A stretch of DNA of 64,000 nucleotides, from positions 1 through 64,000 of the forward strand of contig JAFXJP010000055.1 of the NCBI GenBank assembly GCA_017532155.1, given 5' to 3'. Shown piece by piece: positions 16,055 to 24,626 of this stretch. The translations under genes were made by a program, and so were the position numbers. The stretch comes from Clostridia bacterium (GTDB taxonomy: Bacteria > Bacillota > Clostridia > Christensenellales > Aristaeellaceae). The notes under the pieces are model-generated. The model did no database searches. It was not told the origin of the DNA and saw only the letters and a list, made by a program, of their open reading frames with translations. Numbering within the stretch: the stretch's first letter is position 1; each line of letters begins with the position of its first letter.

Positions 16055-17617
16055 TTACTTCATCAGATTGTTCACCAGAGCAACCACTTCGGTGTGAACC
16101 TTTTCAGCCGTCTTCATGCTGATTTCGGTCGCAATCTGTGCTGCAGCCTCGGTAGACTCGGCAGCAGCAACAGCTTCCTGCATTTCAGCAAAGGCAGCGT
16201 AGCAGTAGTTCTGCAGCGCGTTCATCTTGCAGTTGACGGTGGCAATTTCGCTAACGGAAACATCGCCGTAGGTGATCAGGTTAGACAGAGCGTCCAGAGA
16301 CCAGTAGTAGGAGTCCGCCCAGTTTTCGGGAAGAACCTTGAAGCCATCAACCTTCACGCGGCCTTCAGCGGTCCACTTGGTGGCGCTGGTGGCGTAGTAC
16401 AGGCCTTCAGCAGGCTGCTCGGTCACAAAGGTGGCAGGAGCAGTGGAGGTCTGAAGCGCCTTGTAGGTATCGGTGGTCAGCATGGGATAGTAGGGAACGA
16501 AGGCATTGTATTCGGCGTCATCCATCGCAACCCATTCAATCGTATCGGTCAGGCTGTCTTCGCTGTAAATCTGGAAGATGTGCGTTTCCAGGTTGCCGGT
16601 CTTGCCGATGCCGGGGATCTTGTAGTAGCCAACGATGTCAGCCACGGTGTAAGCATGATCCAGAACGATGTTGCTGTAGAAGGGAACGATATTGCCATTG
16701 GCATCCACATTGGAGATGGTGTAATCATCAAAGGTTACATCCTCGCCCATTTCCTTGCCGTAGACGTAATCCAGACCGTCGAGCATACGGCTGCTGGGAG
16801 TCTGCTCGGCATTGTAGGAAAGAACGTAGTTGATGGTGTTGGCAGCTTCGTCGCCGACGAAGGTGTTAGCCTGCTTCGCAACAGCGATAATGTCCTTGGA
16901 AGCGATCACGTTGTCGGTGTCATCCAGGTCAACCAGGGCGATAACGGACTGGTTGGGCTGCACGAAAGCAACATTGCCATTGAGCTTGACGGCGATGTAC
17001 TGATGGCCCGTCACATTTTCAACGTACCAGACTTCGGTGTTATCAGCCAGGAAGATACCGGAGCCATTGTTGCAGCCGGCTTCATCATAGATCTTGGTCA
17101 GCAGCTGAACAGCTTCCTTGGCAGTCGCGCATTCGCTCAGCAGGATGGTGGTGATTTCAGCTTCTTCGATACCGGTGTCAACATAGGGATCAACATCATA
17201 GGCGGGGCTGGAGGTGTACAGCGTTTCGGTAGCGGTAACCGACAGGCCCATTTCGTTGGTGCCGGCAGCGCCGTAAGGATTGTGCTTATGCGTTTCGCCG
17301 CAGTCGGGGCAAACATTGCCAGCGCCTTCCCAGTTGTCATCGCTCATGGTGGTGAAGGAGTAGCTGTCCTTGGCGAAGGTGTAGGTGAAGCCGTAGCAGC
17401 CCTTGTACAATTCGCCAGCCTTGTAGGTGCCAGCTTCGCTGACGTACATCAGCTTGTTGTAGCTGTTGGTCAAATCCTCAGAACGGGCAAAAAGGGTAGC
17501 ACCGTCAGCCGTCAGACCGCCGCCCACATAAATGGCGGTGCAGGCCATCGCGCTGGAAGAGAGACAAAGCATCAAAGCAACGATAAGAGAGATAATGGAC
17601 TTGGACTTGAAAGACAT
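16055..17617 (-). CDS. Secreted C69-family dipeptidase
   Basis: A 520-residue Ntn-hydrolase of peptidase family C69 (PepD-like), cleaving short peptides. A signal peptide (residues 1-25) ends in AMA, directly before Cys26 of CTAIYVGGG. In this family that Cys is the N-terminal nucleophile, so signal cleavage should also create the active site. Further family marks are LFARSEDL and GTNEMGLSVTATET, plus a Cys-pair insert (CPDCGETHKH) that could bind a metal. The start at 17617 is chosen because AAGGAAGG lies 7 bases upstream; an in-frame ATG 10 codons earlier has none. Monocistronic with a consensus promoter. Confidence 0.92.
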   Translation of the reverse strand: MSFKSKSIISLIVALMLCLSSSAMACTAIYVGGGLTADGATLFARSEDLTNSYNKLMYVSEAGTYKAGELYKGCYGFTYTFAKDSYSFTTMSDDNWEGAGNVCPDCGETHKHNPYGAAGTNEMGLSVTATETLYTSSPAYDVDPYVDTGIEEAEITTILLSECATAKEAVQLLTKIYDEAGCNNGSGIFLADNTEVWYVENVTGHQYIAVKLNGNVAFVQPNQSVIALVDLDDTDNVIASKDIIAVAKQANTFVGDEAANTINYVLSYNAEQTPSSRMLDGLDYVYGKEMGEDVTFDDYTISNVDANGNIVPFYSNIVLDHAYTVADIVGYYKIPGIGKTGNLETHIFQIYSEDSLTDTIEWVAMDDAEYNAFVPYYPMLTTDTYKALQTSTAPATFVTEQPAEGLYYATSATKWTAEGRVKVDGFKVLPENWADSYYWSLDALSNLITYGDVSVSEIATVNCKMNALQNYCYAAFAEMQEAVAAAESTEAAAQIATEISMKTAEKVHTEVVALVNNLMK

Positions 17618-17672
17618 ATTGTTTACCTTCCTTTCAAAGTTTAACAAATTTGGTTTGTCTTACTGACATGAC

Positions 17673-17703
17673 GCATTATAATGCATGCTTATTCATTTGT
17701 CAA
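17673..17703 (-). promoter_or_regulatory. Consensus promoter of C69 peptidase with palindromic -10
   Basis: Minus strand: exact TTGACA (17698-17703), 17 bases, exact TATAAT (17675-17680). The -10 lies inside the perfect palindrome GCATTATAATGC (17673-17684), which could be an operator. Confidence 0.88.
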
Positions 17704-17948
17704 GCATTTTTATTCAATTTCTCAATGTTTTTTCATTGTATCGACTTCCATGCCTGATTTGGTATTTTTCCGGTTATTATTTACATCTTTTCCAGGTATT
17801 TTACTTAAAAGCCCGTTGTATTTCAATTGTTTTTCTCCGCGTGCAAAATAATCGTTCGTATTTTTGCTGCTTATATTTCTTTTTTCCTCTGCATATCACC
17901 CTGTATATTTCCCGTATTTTATGCATAACGTTCAGAAATCATTCTGCA
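17704..17948. other. AT-rich intergenic stretch without recognised content
   Basis: Lies between the C69 promoter and the terminator of the M48 operon. It is T-rich on the plus strand. Its longest open frame there lacks a ribosome site and has a biased, hydrophobic composition typical of AT-rich noise. No tRNA, hairpin array or repeat seen. Confidence 0.6.
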
Positions 17949-17980
17949 TAAAAAAAGAAGAGCTGCACTGCAGCTCTTCC
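17949..17980 (-). terminator. Terminator of cdd-DmpA-M48 operon
   Basis: Minus strand: stem GAAGAGCTG/CAGCTCTTC (17957-17979), followed by a run of eight U. Confidence 0.9.
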
Positions 17981-17988
17981 TTTCTTTT

Positions 17989-19209
17989 TTACTTTTGCTT
18001 CTCAATCGCCTCAATGCGTGCACTCAGCGGCGGATGGCTGTATTCCAGCACAACCAGCAGCTTGGAAGGCGCCAGGTGCGCAAAATTCTCACGCGCCAGC
18101 TTCTTCAATCCACTGATCAGCGCTTCGCCATAGCCTTCCGTTACTGCCTGACGATCGGCACGGAACTCCGCAAAACGGCTGTATGCGCTCATCAGCATCC
18201 CTGTGACAGGCTGCACAAGCGACAGCATCACCGTACCCAGCAGAATGTAGGCAAAGCCATAATTGATCTCTTCAAAGCCAAACGCCTGATGCACCTGCGG
18301 GAAGCTGACCGCAGCCCACGCCATTACAGCCATAATCAAAAGGTTGCCCATGTTCATGATCTGCTGTTTGAGCACGTCCTTATTCAGCCCATGCCCCAGT
18401 TCATGCGCGAATACTGCGCAGATTTCATCCAGCGTCATGGTATTGATCAGATTGTCATACAGTACAATTGTTTTCATATGACCAAAGCCCGTAAAATATG
18501 CATTGGATTTGGTCGTGCGGCGGGAGGCGTCCATCACCTCAATCGCCTTCACATGATAGCCATGACTGGTGAGCAGCGAAGTCAGGCGTTCTTTAAGCTC
18601 CCCTTCCTCCAGCGGCACAAATTTATTGCCCAGACGGCTGAAGATCGGATAAAGGAAGGAAATCAGCAGCGTTATACCAAACACCACCGCCGCAAACAAA
18701 AGCACCATCCAGTTGCCCAGCGCACGGTGCAGCGCCGCCAGAATAGAAACAAGCAGCACATTCAGCAGCATTTCAATGGCCAGAGAACGGATCTGATCCA
18801 TCACAAACGTCTTCATCGTAGAGCGGTTAAAACCGTATTTCTGCTCAATGATCATCTGATCCACATAGCCCGTGATCGCACCGAAGATCGTCGATATAAC
18901 CGCATCAAAGACCAATACCGCCAGCAGCTGCATAAACACGCCGTCAGAAAACAGCCCCGCAACCGCTGCATAGGCATTGGTCAGCAGCAGAATGCTCACT
19001 ACCACCCAGCTGATCAGCGTACCCAGAATCTGCAGCCGGCACTTTTCACCGCTGTATTTCTTCCAGCGCTGGTAGGTCTGTGCATCATACACATCCTTCA
19101 CATTTTCAGGCGTCGGATTGCCTGCCGAACGATACTGAATAAAATGCAGCGCCATCTGATACATGCTTACAATCGTAAAGACAACCAGCACAATTGCTTT
19201 GTAGTTCAT
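17989..19209 (-). CDS. M48-family membrane metalloprotease (Ste24-like)
   Basis: A 406-residue integral membrane zinc protease. It has about four N-terminal hydrophobic helices, the zinc motif HELGH near residue 268, two more helices, then the third-ligand region RFAEFRADRQAV. This is the M48A (CAAX-protease/Ste24) arrangement, longer than HtpX. The start is set at 19209, 7 bases after GGAGG; the ATG at 19215 would leave one base of spacing. The gene begins just after the stop of the DmpA-like gene, so translation is likely coupled. Substrate unknown; in bacteria such enzymes often work in membrane quality control. Confidence 0.88.
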   Translation of the reverse strand: MNYKAIVLVVFTIVSMYQMALHFIQYRSAGNPTPENVKDVYDAQTYQRWKKYSGEKCRLQILGTLISWVVVSILLLTNAYAAVAGLFSDGVFMQLLAVLVFDAVISTIFGAITGYVDQMIIEQKYGFNRSTMKTFVMDQIRSLAIEMLLNVLLVSILAALHRALGNWMVLLFAAVVFGITLLISFLYPIFSRLGNKFVPLEEGELKERLTSLLTSHGYHVKAIEVMDASRRTTKSNAYFTGFGHMKTIVLYDNLINTMTLDEICAVFAHELGHGLNKDVLKQQIMNMGNLLIMAVMAWAAVSFPQVHQAFGFEEINYGFAYILLGTVMLSLVQPVTGMLMSAYSRFAEFRADRQAVTEGYGEALISGLKKLARENFAHLAPSKLLVVLEYSHPPLSARIEAIEKQK

Positions 19210-19211
19210 TT

Positions 19212-20240
19212 TCATTCCTCCGTATTGATCCATTCCCTCAGAGATCTTCTGATTTCACCGCTATAGCCTTTCACCGTATCTGCCATAAGCATCGAATGCA
19301 GCACAGCCTCCTCCGTCGCCTCAGCAGCCGCGCGGAACGCCGTGCTAATCTGCGATTCATGAATGCAGCGAATGTGCATCATTTCCCCTTCCGCAGCAAT
19401 CCTGTTTGCCGTGGAAAAACCAATCATGATTTCGCCGCTGCCATGGCCAATGTAGCTGCCGAGCCTTGCAAGGCCTACGCTGCAGCGCTTGATGATGCGC
19501 CGAAGCTGTCTGTCCGTCACCGGTAAATCTGTTGCAACAATCATGATGCAACTGCCCTGATCCGGCGCATCGCCTGCCAGTTCCCTGTCAATTTCCTCTC
19601 CCACCGCAGTGCCGTTGATGCGCAAATCACGCATGGAGCCATGATTGGTCTGCACCAGTACGCCCAGCGTATATTGCTGTCCGTCTATTTTAATAATCCG
19701 TGATGCAGAACCGATGCCGCCCTTAAGCCCGTGGCAAATCATGCCCTTGCCCGCGCCTACGTCGCCCTGCGCAAAATCCTCCGCAGCATTGTCAATCGCT
19801 GCAAATACTTCCTTTTGAGAAATAGCGCGGTGGCGAATGTCGTTCAGCGTCGCATCATTGCATTCACACACAACAGGATTGACCGAACGAATGGCATAGC
19901 CGTTCTTCTCTGCTGCACGGCACATATATTCCACCATCGCATCATGCACAAGGCCAACGTTCAGCGTATTGGTCAGGGCGATGGGCGTTTCCAGCGTGCC
20001 CAGTTCTTCTATTTGCACAAGGCCTGCCGTTTTGCCAAAGCCATTGAGCACATGGCAAGCGGCAATCATTTTGTTTGTGAAAATGTCATCCGCACAGGGC
20101 ATCACAACCGTTACGCCCGTTTTATGGCGGTCAGTATCTACTGTATAATGCCCAACCTTCACGCCGGGCACATCGGTAATGGCGTTTCGTCTTCCCTTTT
20201 CCATCCGCCCAATGTGCAGATCTATATTCATTTTCTCCAC
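19212..20240 (-). CDS. P1-family (DmpA/BapA) aminopeptidase
   Basis: A 342-residue member of the DmpA self-processing family (L-aminopeptidase/D-esterase or beta-peptidyl aminopeptidase). The conserved block GDVGAGKGMICHGLKGGIGSASR (about 160-182) contains the Gly-Ser bond where these proteins cut themselves, exposing the catalytic Ser. The N-terminus ITDVPGVKVGHYT is also typical. The start is a GTG behind AGAGG; an ATG 9 bases later is possible. It is the middle gene between cytidine deaminase (13-base gap) and the M48 protease (overlapping stop/start region). Confidence 0.9.
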   Translation of the reverse strand: MEKMNIDLHIGRMEKGRRNAITDVPGVKVGHYTVDTDRHKTGVTVVMPCADDIFTNKMIAACHVLNGFGKTAGLVQIEELGTLETPIALTNTLNVGLVHDAMVEYMCRAAEKNGYAIRSVNPVVCECNDATLNDIRHRAISQKEVFAAIDNAAEDFAQGDVGAGKGMICHGLKGGIGSASRIIKIDGQQYTLGVLVQTNHGSMRDLRINGTAVGEEIDRELAGDAPDQGSCIMIVATDLPVTDRQLRRIIKRCSVGLARLGSYIGHGSGEIMIGFSTANRIAAEGEMMHIRCIHESQISTAFRAAAEATEEAVLHSMLMADTVKGYSGEIRRSLREWINTEE

Positions 20241-20255
20241 TGCTTCACATCCTCT

Positions 20256-20669
20256 TTAATCACAGATCACCGGCTGCCATGCAAAGGGCAGCAAATCACG
20301 CGCCGCAACCTTGATCAGCTTTCCGTTTTCGTCATTCACGATCACTTTGATATCCGGACAGTATTCATACAACATCTGCCTGCAGTTGCCGCAAGGCGGA
20401 ATAACGCCGTTCAGATGCTTGTCATGCGCCGCCACAATGGTATCAAATTCTCTCTCCCCTGCGGAAATGGCACTGCCGATCGTGACATATTCCGCACAGG
20501 CGCCATGAATGCCGTCGCAGTTCACACCGCAGAAAACCTTCCCGCTTTTACACAATACGGCGCAGCCAACGGTATGATTGTACACCCCGTCGTCAAAATT
20601 CTTTTCCAGCACAGCCAGCGCCATATCTATCAGTTTTCTGTCGCCGTCATCTAATTGGTATCTCTCCAT
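20256..20669 (-). CDS. cdd: Cytidine deaminase-family protein, stand-alone
   Basis: A 137-residue tetramer-type cytidine/blasticidin deaminase. Zinc ligands are Cys58 (ACAE, with proton-shuttle Glu60), Cys93 and Cys96 (PPCGNCRQ). Likely converts cytidine or deoxycytidine to uridine forms for salvage. Its N-terminal substrate loop differs from the other deaminase in the window (fused to YbeY at 61068-61982), so the two may differ in substrate; blasticidin-S-type deaminase is an alternative. The start is behind GGGAG, chosen because the domain begins immediately after. First gene of a three-gene operon. Confidence 0.85.
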   Translation of the reverse strand: MERYQLDDGDRKLIDMALAVLEKNFDDGVYNHTVGCAVLCKSGKVFCGVNCDGIHGACAEYVTIGSAISAGEREFDTIVAAHDKHLNGVIPPCGNCRQMLYEYCPDIKVIVNDENGKLIKVAARDLLPFAWQPVICD

Positions 20670-20697
20670 ACACTGCTCCCGTCTATGTAATATCCTT

Positions 20698-20725
20698 ATT
20701 ATACTACAGATACTAAAAAATGCAA
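20698..20725 (-). promoter_or_regulatory. Promoter of the cdd operon
   Basis: Minus strand: TTGCAT (20720-20725), 16 bases, TATAAT (20698-20703). Confidence 0.72.
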
Positions 20726-20777
20726 TTTTAAGCGAAAATAAATATAGATTCCTCCTCTGTCTCGAAGCCTCTGAACG

Positions 20778-20830
20778 GCATTTTTGCACGCAATCCTTTC
20801 CTTCTGCATAGTCTGACCATGCAAAAATGC
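20778..20830. repeat. Spaced inverted repeat before the ZIP gene
   Basis: GCATTTTTGC (20778-20787) and GCAAAAATGC (20821-20830) are exact inverse copies separated by 33 bases, in the gap between the cdd promoter and the ZIP transporter. It could be a paired operator or chance. Confidence 0.4.
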
Positions 20831-20899
20831 AGGTACATGTTTCAATTTATCCTATTCTGTGTATATATGAAACAGAAAATGCTTTTCCGAGGTGATCGC

Positions 20900-21682
20900 A
20901 TGACCTTTGAAATTCTGCGTGAAATCTTTGTTCCTTTCCTGGGCACAACGCTGGGCGCCGCCTGCGTATTCTTTGTAAAGAATCAGCTGAACCGCTCTTT
21001 GCAGCGTGCGCTGACAGGCTTCGCTGCCGGCGTCATGGTCTGTGCCTCTGTATTCAGCCTGTTGCTCCCCGCCATCGAACAATCGGAGCACATGGGCAAA
21101 TGGGCTTTTCTGCCCGCCGTTATCGGTTTTGGCGCCGGCATCCTTTTTTTGATGCTGCTCGACCGTATCATTCCGCACCTGCACATGAACAGCAATCAGC
21201 CTGAGGGCGTTCGCAGCGGCTTCAAACGTTCCTCCATGATGGTACTTGCCGTCGCGCTGCATAACCTGCCCGAAGGCATGGCCGTCGGCGTTGTGCTTGC
21301 AGGACTTCTCAAAGGCACAGCCGGCATTTCTGCCGCCGCTGCCATCACGCTGTCACTTGGTATCGCCATTCAGAATTTCCCGGAGGGCGCCATCATTTCC
21401 ATCCCGCTCAAGACCGAAGGCATGAAGCGCGGCAAAGCTTTCCTTTATGGCGCGCTTTCAGGCGTTGTGGAACCCATCGGCGCAGTGCTGACACTCCTTG
21501 CCGCCGATCTGATCGTCCCAGCGCTTCCCTATCTGCTCAGCTTCGCCGCCGGGGCCATGCTCTACGTGGTTGTGGAAGAGCTTATCCCCGAAATGAGCGA
21601 AGGCGAGCATTCTCATATCGGAACAATCCTCTTTTCCATCGGCTTTGCCGTGATGCTGTCGCTGGATATTATCCTTGGCTGA
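20900..21682 (+). CDS. ZIP-family metal transporter
   Basis: A 260-residue, roughly eight-helix divalent-metal permease of the ZIP family (zinc, possibly iron or manganese). The metal-site helices show VALHNLPEGMAVG and IAIQNFPEGAIIS, and a third motif region is SGVVEPIGAVL. The intracellular loop between helices 3 and 4 contains a short HLHMN segment. The start is behind CCGAGGTG. Single gene, divergent from the cdd operon. Confidence 0.93.
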   Translation: MTFEILREIFVPFLGTTLGAACVFFVKNQLNRSLQRALTGFAAGVMVCASVFSLLLPAIEQSEHMGKWAFLPAVIGFGAGILFLMLLDRIIPHLHMNSNQPEGVRSGFKRSSMMVLAVALHNLPEGMAVGVVLAGLLKGTAGISAAAAITLSLGIAIQNFPEGAIISIPLKTEGMKRGKAFLYGALSGVVEPIGAVLTLLAADLIVPALPYLLSFAAGAMLYVVVEELIPEMSEGEHSHIGTILFSIGFAVMLSLDIILG

Positions 21683-21694
21683 TCTTTTCCTTGC

Positions 21695-21722
21695 AAAAAG
21701 GCAAGCGCTCGCTTGTCTTTTT
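21695..21722 (+). terminator. Terminator of ZIP gene
   Basis: Stem AAGGCAAGCG with CGCTTGTCTT (one G.U), followed by T-rich sequence. Its 3' arm overlaps the -35 of the next promoter. Confidence 0.65.
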
Positions 21723-21741
21723 ATTCTTTCAATGATATAAT
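21713..21741 (+). promoter_or_regulatory. Promoter of glycerophosphodiesterase gene
   Basis: TTGTCT (21713-21718), 17 bases, TATAAT (21736-21741). Confidence 0.75.
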
Positions 21742-21783
21742 TCTTTTGCTCAATTTACTTTTATTTTGAAAGAAGGACTTTCA

Positions 21784-22578
21784 ATGCGAAATGTAAACGG
21801 TCATCTTGTCGCCCTGCAGGCACACCGCGGTGTCAGTACCGATGCGCCGGAGAATACCTTTGCCGCATATGAAGCCGCTGTCAAGCAGGGCTATGATATT
21901 ATCGAACTGGATCCCAAATTCACGTTGGATCAGCATTGCGTACTCCTGCACGATAAAAACCTCAAGCGCACCGGCCGCACGCTGGATGGCAAATCCTATG
22001 AAGAAGCGCCTTTGATCAAAGAGATTACGCTTGCTGAAGCGCAAAAGCACGAATATGGCAGCTGGTTTGCGCCGCAGTTTAAAGGCGAGAAGATTCCGCT
22101 GATGGAGGACGTGCTACGCTTCGCCAAGCAGCATAATATCCCTCTGAAGATCGACAATATCATCCAGTCTTTTACAGATGAACAAACGGAAATTCTCTTC
22201 TCTCTTGTTGAAAAAACCGGCACGCAGCATCTCGCCGGCTTTACCAGCACAAAAGTAGAATACCTCAAAAAATGCGCCGATCGTTTCCCCGCCTCCGTTA
22301 TTCATTATGACGGCCCAGTCGATCAGCAAACGCTCGATGCCGTCTGCGCCGTGCTGCACGAGAATCCGCTGTATGTATGGCTGCGTTACCCCAACGCGCT
22401 TTCCACCTGGTGCAAAACGCCGCCCATCTGCGATGAAACCGTTGCCATGGTGCGCGCAAAGGGCGCCAAAATTGGCGTATGGATTTTGGAAGACGAAGAT
22501 GACATGATCGATGTCTGTGACCGGTTTAAGCCCGACGTAATCGAAACAACTGGTTCCCTCAAACCTGACCATAAATAA
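21784..22578 (+). CDS. Glycerophosphodiester phosphodiesterase
   Basis: A 264-residue GDPD-family TIM barrel that splits glycerophosphodiesters into glycerol-3-phosphate and an alcohol such as ethanolamine or choline. Active-site pattern: HRG (residue 16 on), PENT, ELD and LLHDKNLKRT. There is no signal peptide, so it is cytoplasmic. The start is behind GAAGGA. It is followed by a terminator and then eutH, which would move ethanolamine. A second family member is at 29048-29767. Confidence 0.92.
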   Translation: MRNVNGHLVALQAHRGVSTDAPENTFAAYEAAVKQGYDIIELDPKFTLDQHCVLLHDKNLKRTGRTLDGKSYEEAPLIKEITLAEAQKHEYGSWFAPQFKGEKIPLMEDVLRFAKQHNIPLKIDNIIQSFTDEQTEILFSLVEKTGTQHLAGFTSTKVEYLKKCADRFPASVIHYDGPVDQQTLDAVCAVLHENPLYVWLRYPNALSTWCKTPPICDETVAMVRAKGAKIGVWILEDEDDMIDVCDRFKPDVIETTGSLKPDHK

Positions 22579-22584
22579 TCGCAT

Positions 22585-22614
22585 AAACGCAAGCAGCAAA
22601 TGCTTGCGTTTTTT
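22585..22614 (+). terminator. Terminator of glycerophosphodiesterase gene
   Basis: Stem ACGCAAGC/GCTTGCGT with loop AGCAAAT, followed by T6. Confidence 0.9.
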
Positions 22615-22615
22615 A

Positions 22616-22644
22616 TTGCGCTCAATTTTGTGAAGTGCTATAAT
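22616..22644 (+). promoter_or_regulatory. Promoter of eutH
   Basis: TTGCGC (22616-22621), 17 bases, TATAAT (22639-22644), starting directly after the preceding terminator. Confidence 0.75.
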
Positions 22645-22675
22645 GACTGTATCGCTAGAATGCGGAGGCCTTTCA

Positions 22676-23752
22676 ATGAACGCCATCAAATACCTGATGC
22701 TCTTTTTCGCCATGCTGGGTGCGCTGGATCGCATGATCGGCAATCGTTTCGGCCTCGGCAAGGAATTTGAAAAAGGCTTTATGCTTCTTGGAAATATGGC
22801 GCTGAGTATGATTGGTATGATCATCCTTTCCCCCTGGCTGGCAGAGGTGTGCAAACCCGTGTTTTCCTTCTTTGCCAATACGCTGCACATCGATCCTTCC
22901 ATCGTGCCCGCCGCGCTCTTTGCCAATGATATGGGCGGCGCGCCGCTTTCAAAGGCCGTAGCGCTTGATCCTGCCCTTGGCCTGTTCAACGGCCTGATTG
23001 TGTCAACCATGATGGGCTGCACCATTTCTTTTACCATCCCCTACGGTCTCACCCTGGTAGATAAATCTCAGCACCGCGAAATGCTTCTGGGGCTTCTCTG
23101 CGGCCTCGTCACCATTCCCTTGGGCTGCTTCATCGCAGGCGTCATGCTTCATTTGCCCATTTCAGCCCTGCTGATCGATCTGCTGCCGCTGGTTGTCTTT
23201 TCTCTGGTCGTTGCGCTGGGACTTCTGTTCAGCCCGGAAATCAGCGTCAAAATCTTCAATGCGTTTGGCTTTTTTATCAAAGGCCTGATCACCTTTGGCC
23301 TGGCATTGGGCGTGCTTCGCTACCTGACAGGGTATGAACTGATCCCCGGCCTTGCAACGCTGGAAGAAGGCGCAGACGTTTGCCTGAACGCCGCCGCTGT
23401 CATCTGCGGCGCATTTCCGCTGATGCATGTTGTTTCTCTTCTGCTCAAAAAGCCGATGAAATGGGGCGCTAAAAAACTGCGCATCAATGAAATTTCTGTT
23501 GTCGGCCTGGTATCTTCCAGCGCCACCAGCATGACTACCTTTGGTATGATCAAGGATATGGATCGAAAAGGCGTGCTCCTCAATGCCGCCTTTGCAGTAT
23601 CTGGCGCATTCACCTTTGCCGGGCACCTGGCCTTTACCATGGCCTTTGACGCCAGCTATATTCCCGCCATGATCATCGGTAAGCTCTCTGCCGGCATCCT
23701 CGCCGTCATTCTCGCCAATTTCATGAGTACACGGCTGTTAGCCGCAAAATGA
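22676..23752 (+). CDS. eutH: EutH-type ethanolamine permease
   Basis: A 358-residue polytopic membrane protein of the EutH family, which lets ethanolamine into the cell. The characteristic ALFANDMGGAPLSKAVA and SVVGLVSSSATSMTTFGMIKDMD segments are present, with about ten hydrophobic helices. The start is behind GGAGG (22664). No ethanolamine ammonia-lyase, microcompartment shell or eutVW regulator is in the window. The gene instead sits between a glycerophosphodiesterase and an iron-sulfur protein, so it may feed on ethanolamine from phospholipid head groups. Confidence 0.92.
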   Translation: MNAIKYLMLFFAMLGALDRMIGNRFGLGKEFEKGFMLLGNMALSMIGMIILSPWLAEVCKPVFSFFANTLHIDPSIVPAALFANDMGGAPLSKAVALDPALGLFNGLIVSTMMGCTISFTIPYGLTLVDKSQHREMLLGLLCGLVTIPLGCFIAGVMLHLPISALLIDLLPLVVFSLVVALGLLFSPEISVKIFNAFGFFIKGLITFGLALGVLRYLTGYELIPGLATLEEGADVCLNAAAVICGAFPLMHVVSLLLKKPMKWGAKKLRINEISVVGLVSSSATSMTTFGMIKDMDRKGVLLNAAFAVSGAFTFAGHLAFTMAFDASYIPAMIIGKLSAGILAVILANFMSTRLLAAK

Positions 23753-23772
23753 TACAGAAAGGAAGCAGTAAA

Positions 23773-24624
23773 ATGAATTTTACCAATGAATTTGTTGAAA
23801 AATGGATCCGTGATTACATGGCCGTGCCTGAGCACAATACCATGGTGCGCCTGCCGCTGCCCGCCTTTGATACGCCGATTGTCGGCTTCAGCAGCGCGGC
23901 GGACGCCTTGTATCCCTTCTACAAAGAGCATATCGACCCCAATTTTTATCGCCTTCCTACCGAATGGCTGGAAAAGAGATTCGGCCATCCCTTTGATCCG
24001 GAGAACGTATCTGTCATCAGCTGGGTACAGCCGCAGACTGAGGATACCCGCAAAAAGGCGGCAGCCTGCACCGATTGCCCCACGCCCGAATGGAACCACG
24101 TGCGTCTGCACGGCGAGGCCTGCAACCGCGCGCTGGCCAAGGCGCTGGAAGATTTCTTCAACGAAAACGGCGTGGAAGCCATTGCGCCTATGTGCGCGGA
24201 GGATTTTTCCTGGGGCGACAGCGATAAGTATTATCTGATCTCCAACTGGTCCGAGCGTCATACCGCGCTGATCTCCGGACTCGGTACCTTCGGTCTGTGC
24301 GACGGCCTCATCTCCAAGGTTGGCAAGGCCGTGCGCTATGGCTCGGTCATCGTCAATTGCAAGCTGACCCCCACGCCGCGCGACTACACGGAATACAACG
24401 AATACTGCCAGGCGAAAAACGGCTGCACAGCCTGCATAAAGCGCTGCCCCGCCGGCGCCATCTCGCTGGAAGGCGGCCACGACAAGAAAAAGTGCCAGGC
24501 CTACCAGAAGGAAGTGATCAAGCGCATCCTCAAGGAACGCTATGATTATGACGAATTCTCCGTCTGCGGTCTGTGCCAGACGGGCGTGCCCTGCGAGCAT
24601 TGCGTGCCGGGAAAAGAGAAATAA
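23773..24624 (+). CDS. Iron-sulfur protein resembling epoxyqueuosine reductase
   Basis: A 283-residue protein with a QueG-like C-terminal part. A ferredoxin-type Cys set GCTACIKRCP (about 218-227) and a later Cys (KKKC) would hold one 4Fe-4S centre. A second cysteine group near the end (CGLCQTGVPCEHC) would hold another. The N-terminal half also has a CTDC pair. It is shorter than QueG (about 350-380 aa) and lacks the N-terminal cobalamin-binding region I would expect, so queuosine function is doubtful; an electron-transfer or reductive dehalogenase-like role is possible. It starts 20 bases after eutH behind AAAGGA and probably shares its transcript. Confidence 0.8.
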   Translation: MNFTNEFVEKWIRDYMAVPEHNTMVRLPLPAFDTPIVGFSSAADALYPFYKEHIDPNFYRLPTEWLEKRFGHPFDPENVSVISWVQPQTEDTRKKAAACTDCPTPEWNHVRLHGEACNRALAKALEDFFNENGVEAIAPMCAEDFSWGDSDKYYLISNWSERHTALISGLGTFGLCDGLISKVGKAVRYGSVIVNCKLTPTPRDYTEYNEYCQAKNGCTACIKRCPAGAISLEGGHDKKKCQAYQKEVIKRILKERYDYDEFSVCGLCQTGVPCEHCVPGKEK

Positions 24625-24626
24625 TC

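Noticed and set aside
17685..17951. 88-codon plus-strand frame between C69 and M48 genes
   Set aside because: AT-rich, hydrophobic by composition, no ribosome site, and overlaps a promoter and a terminator of other genes.
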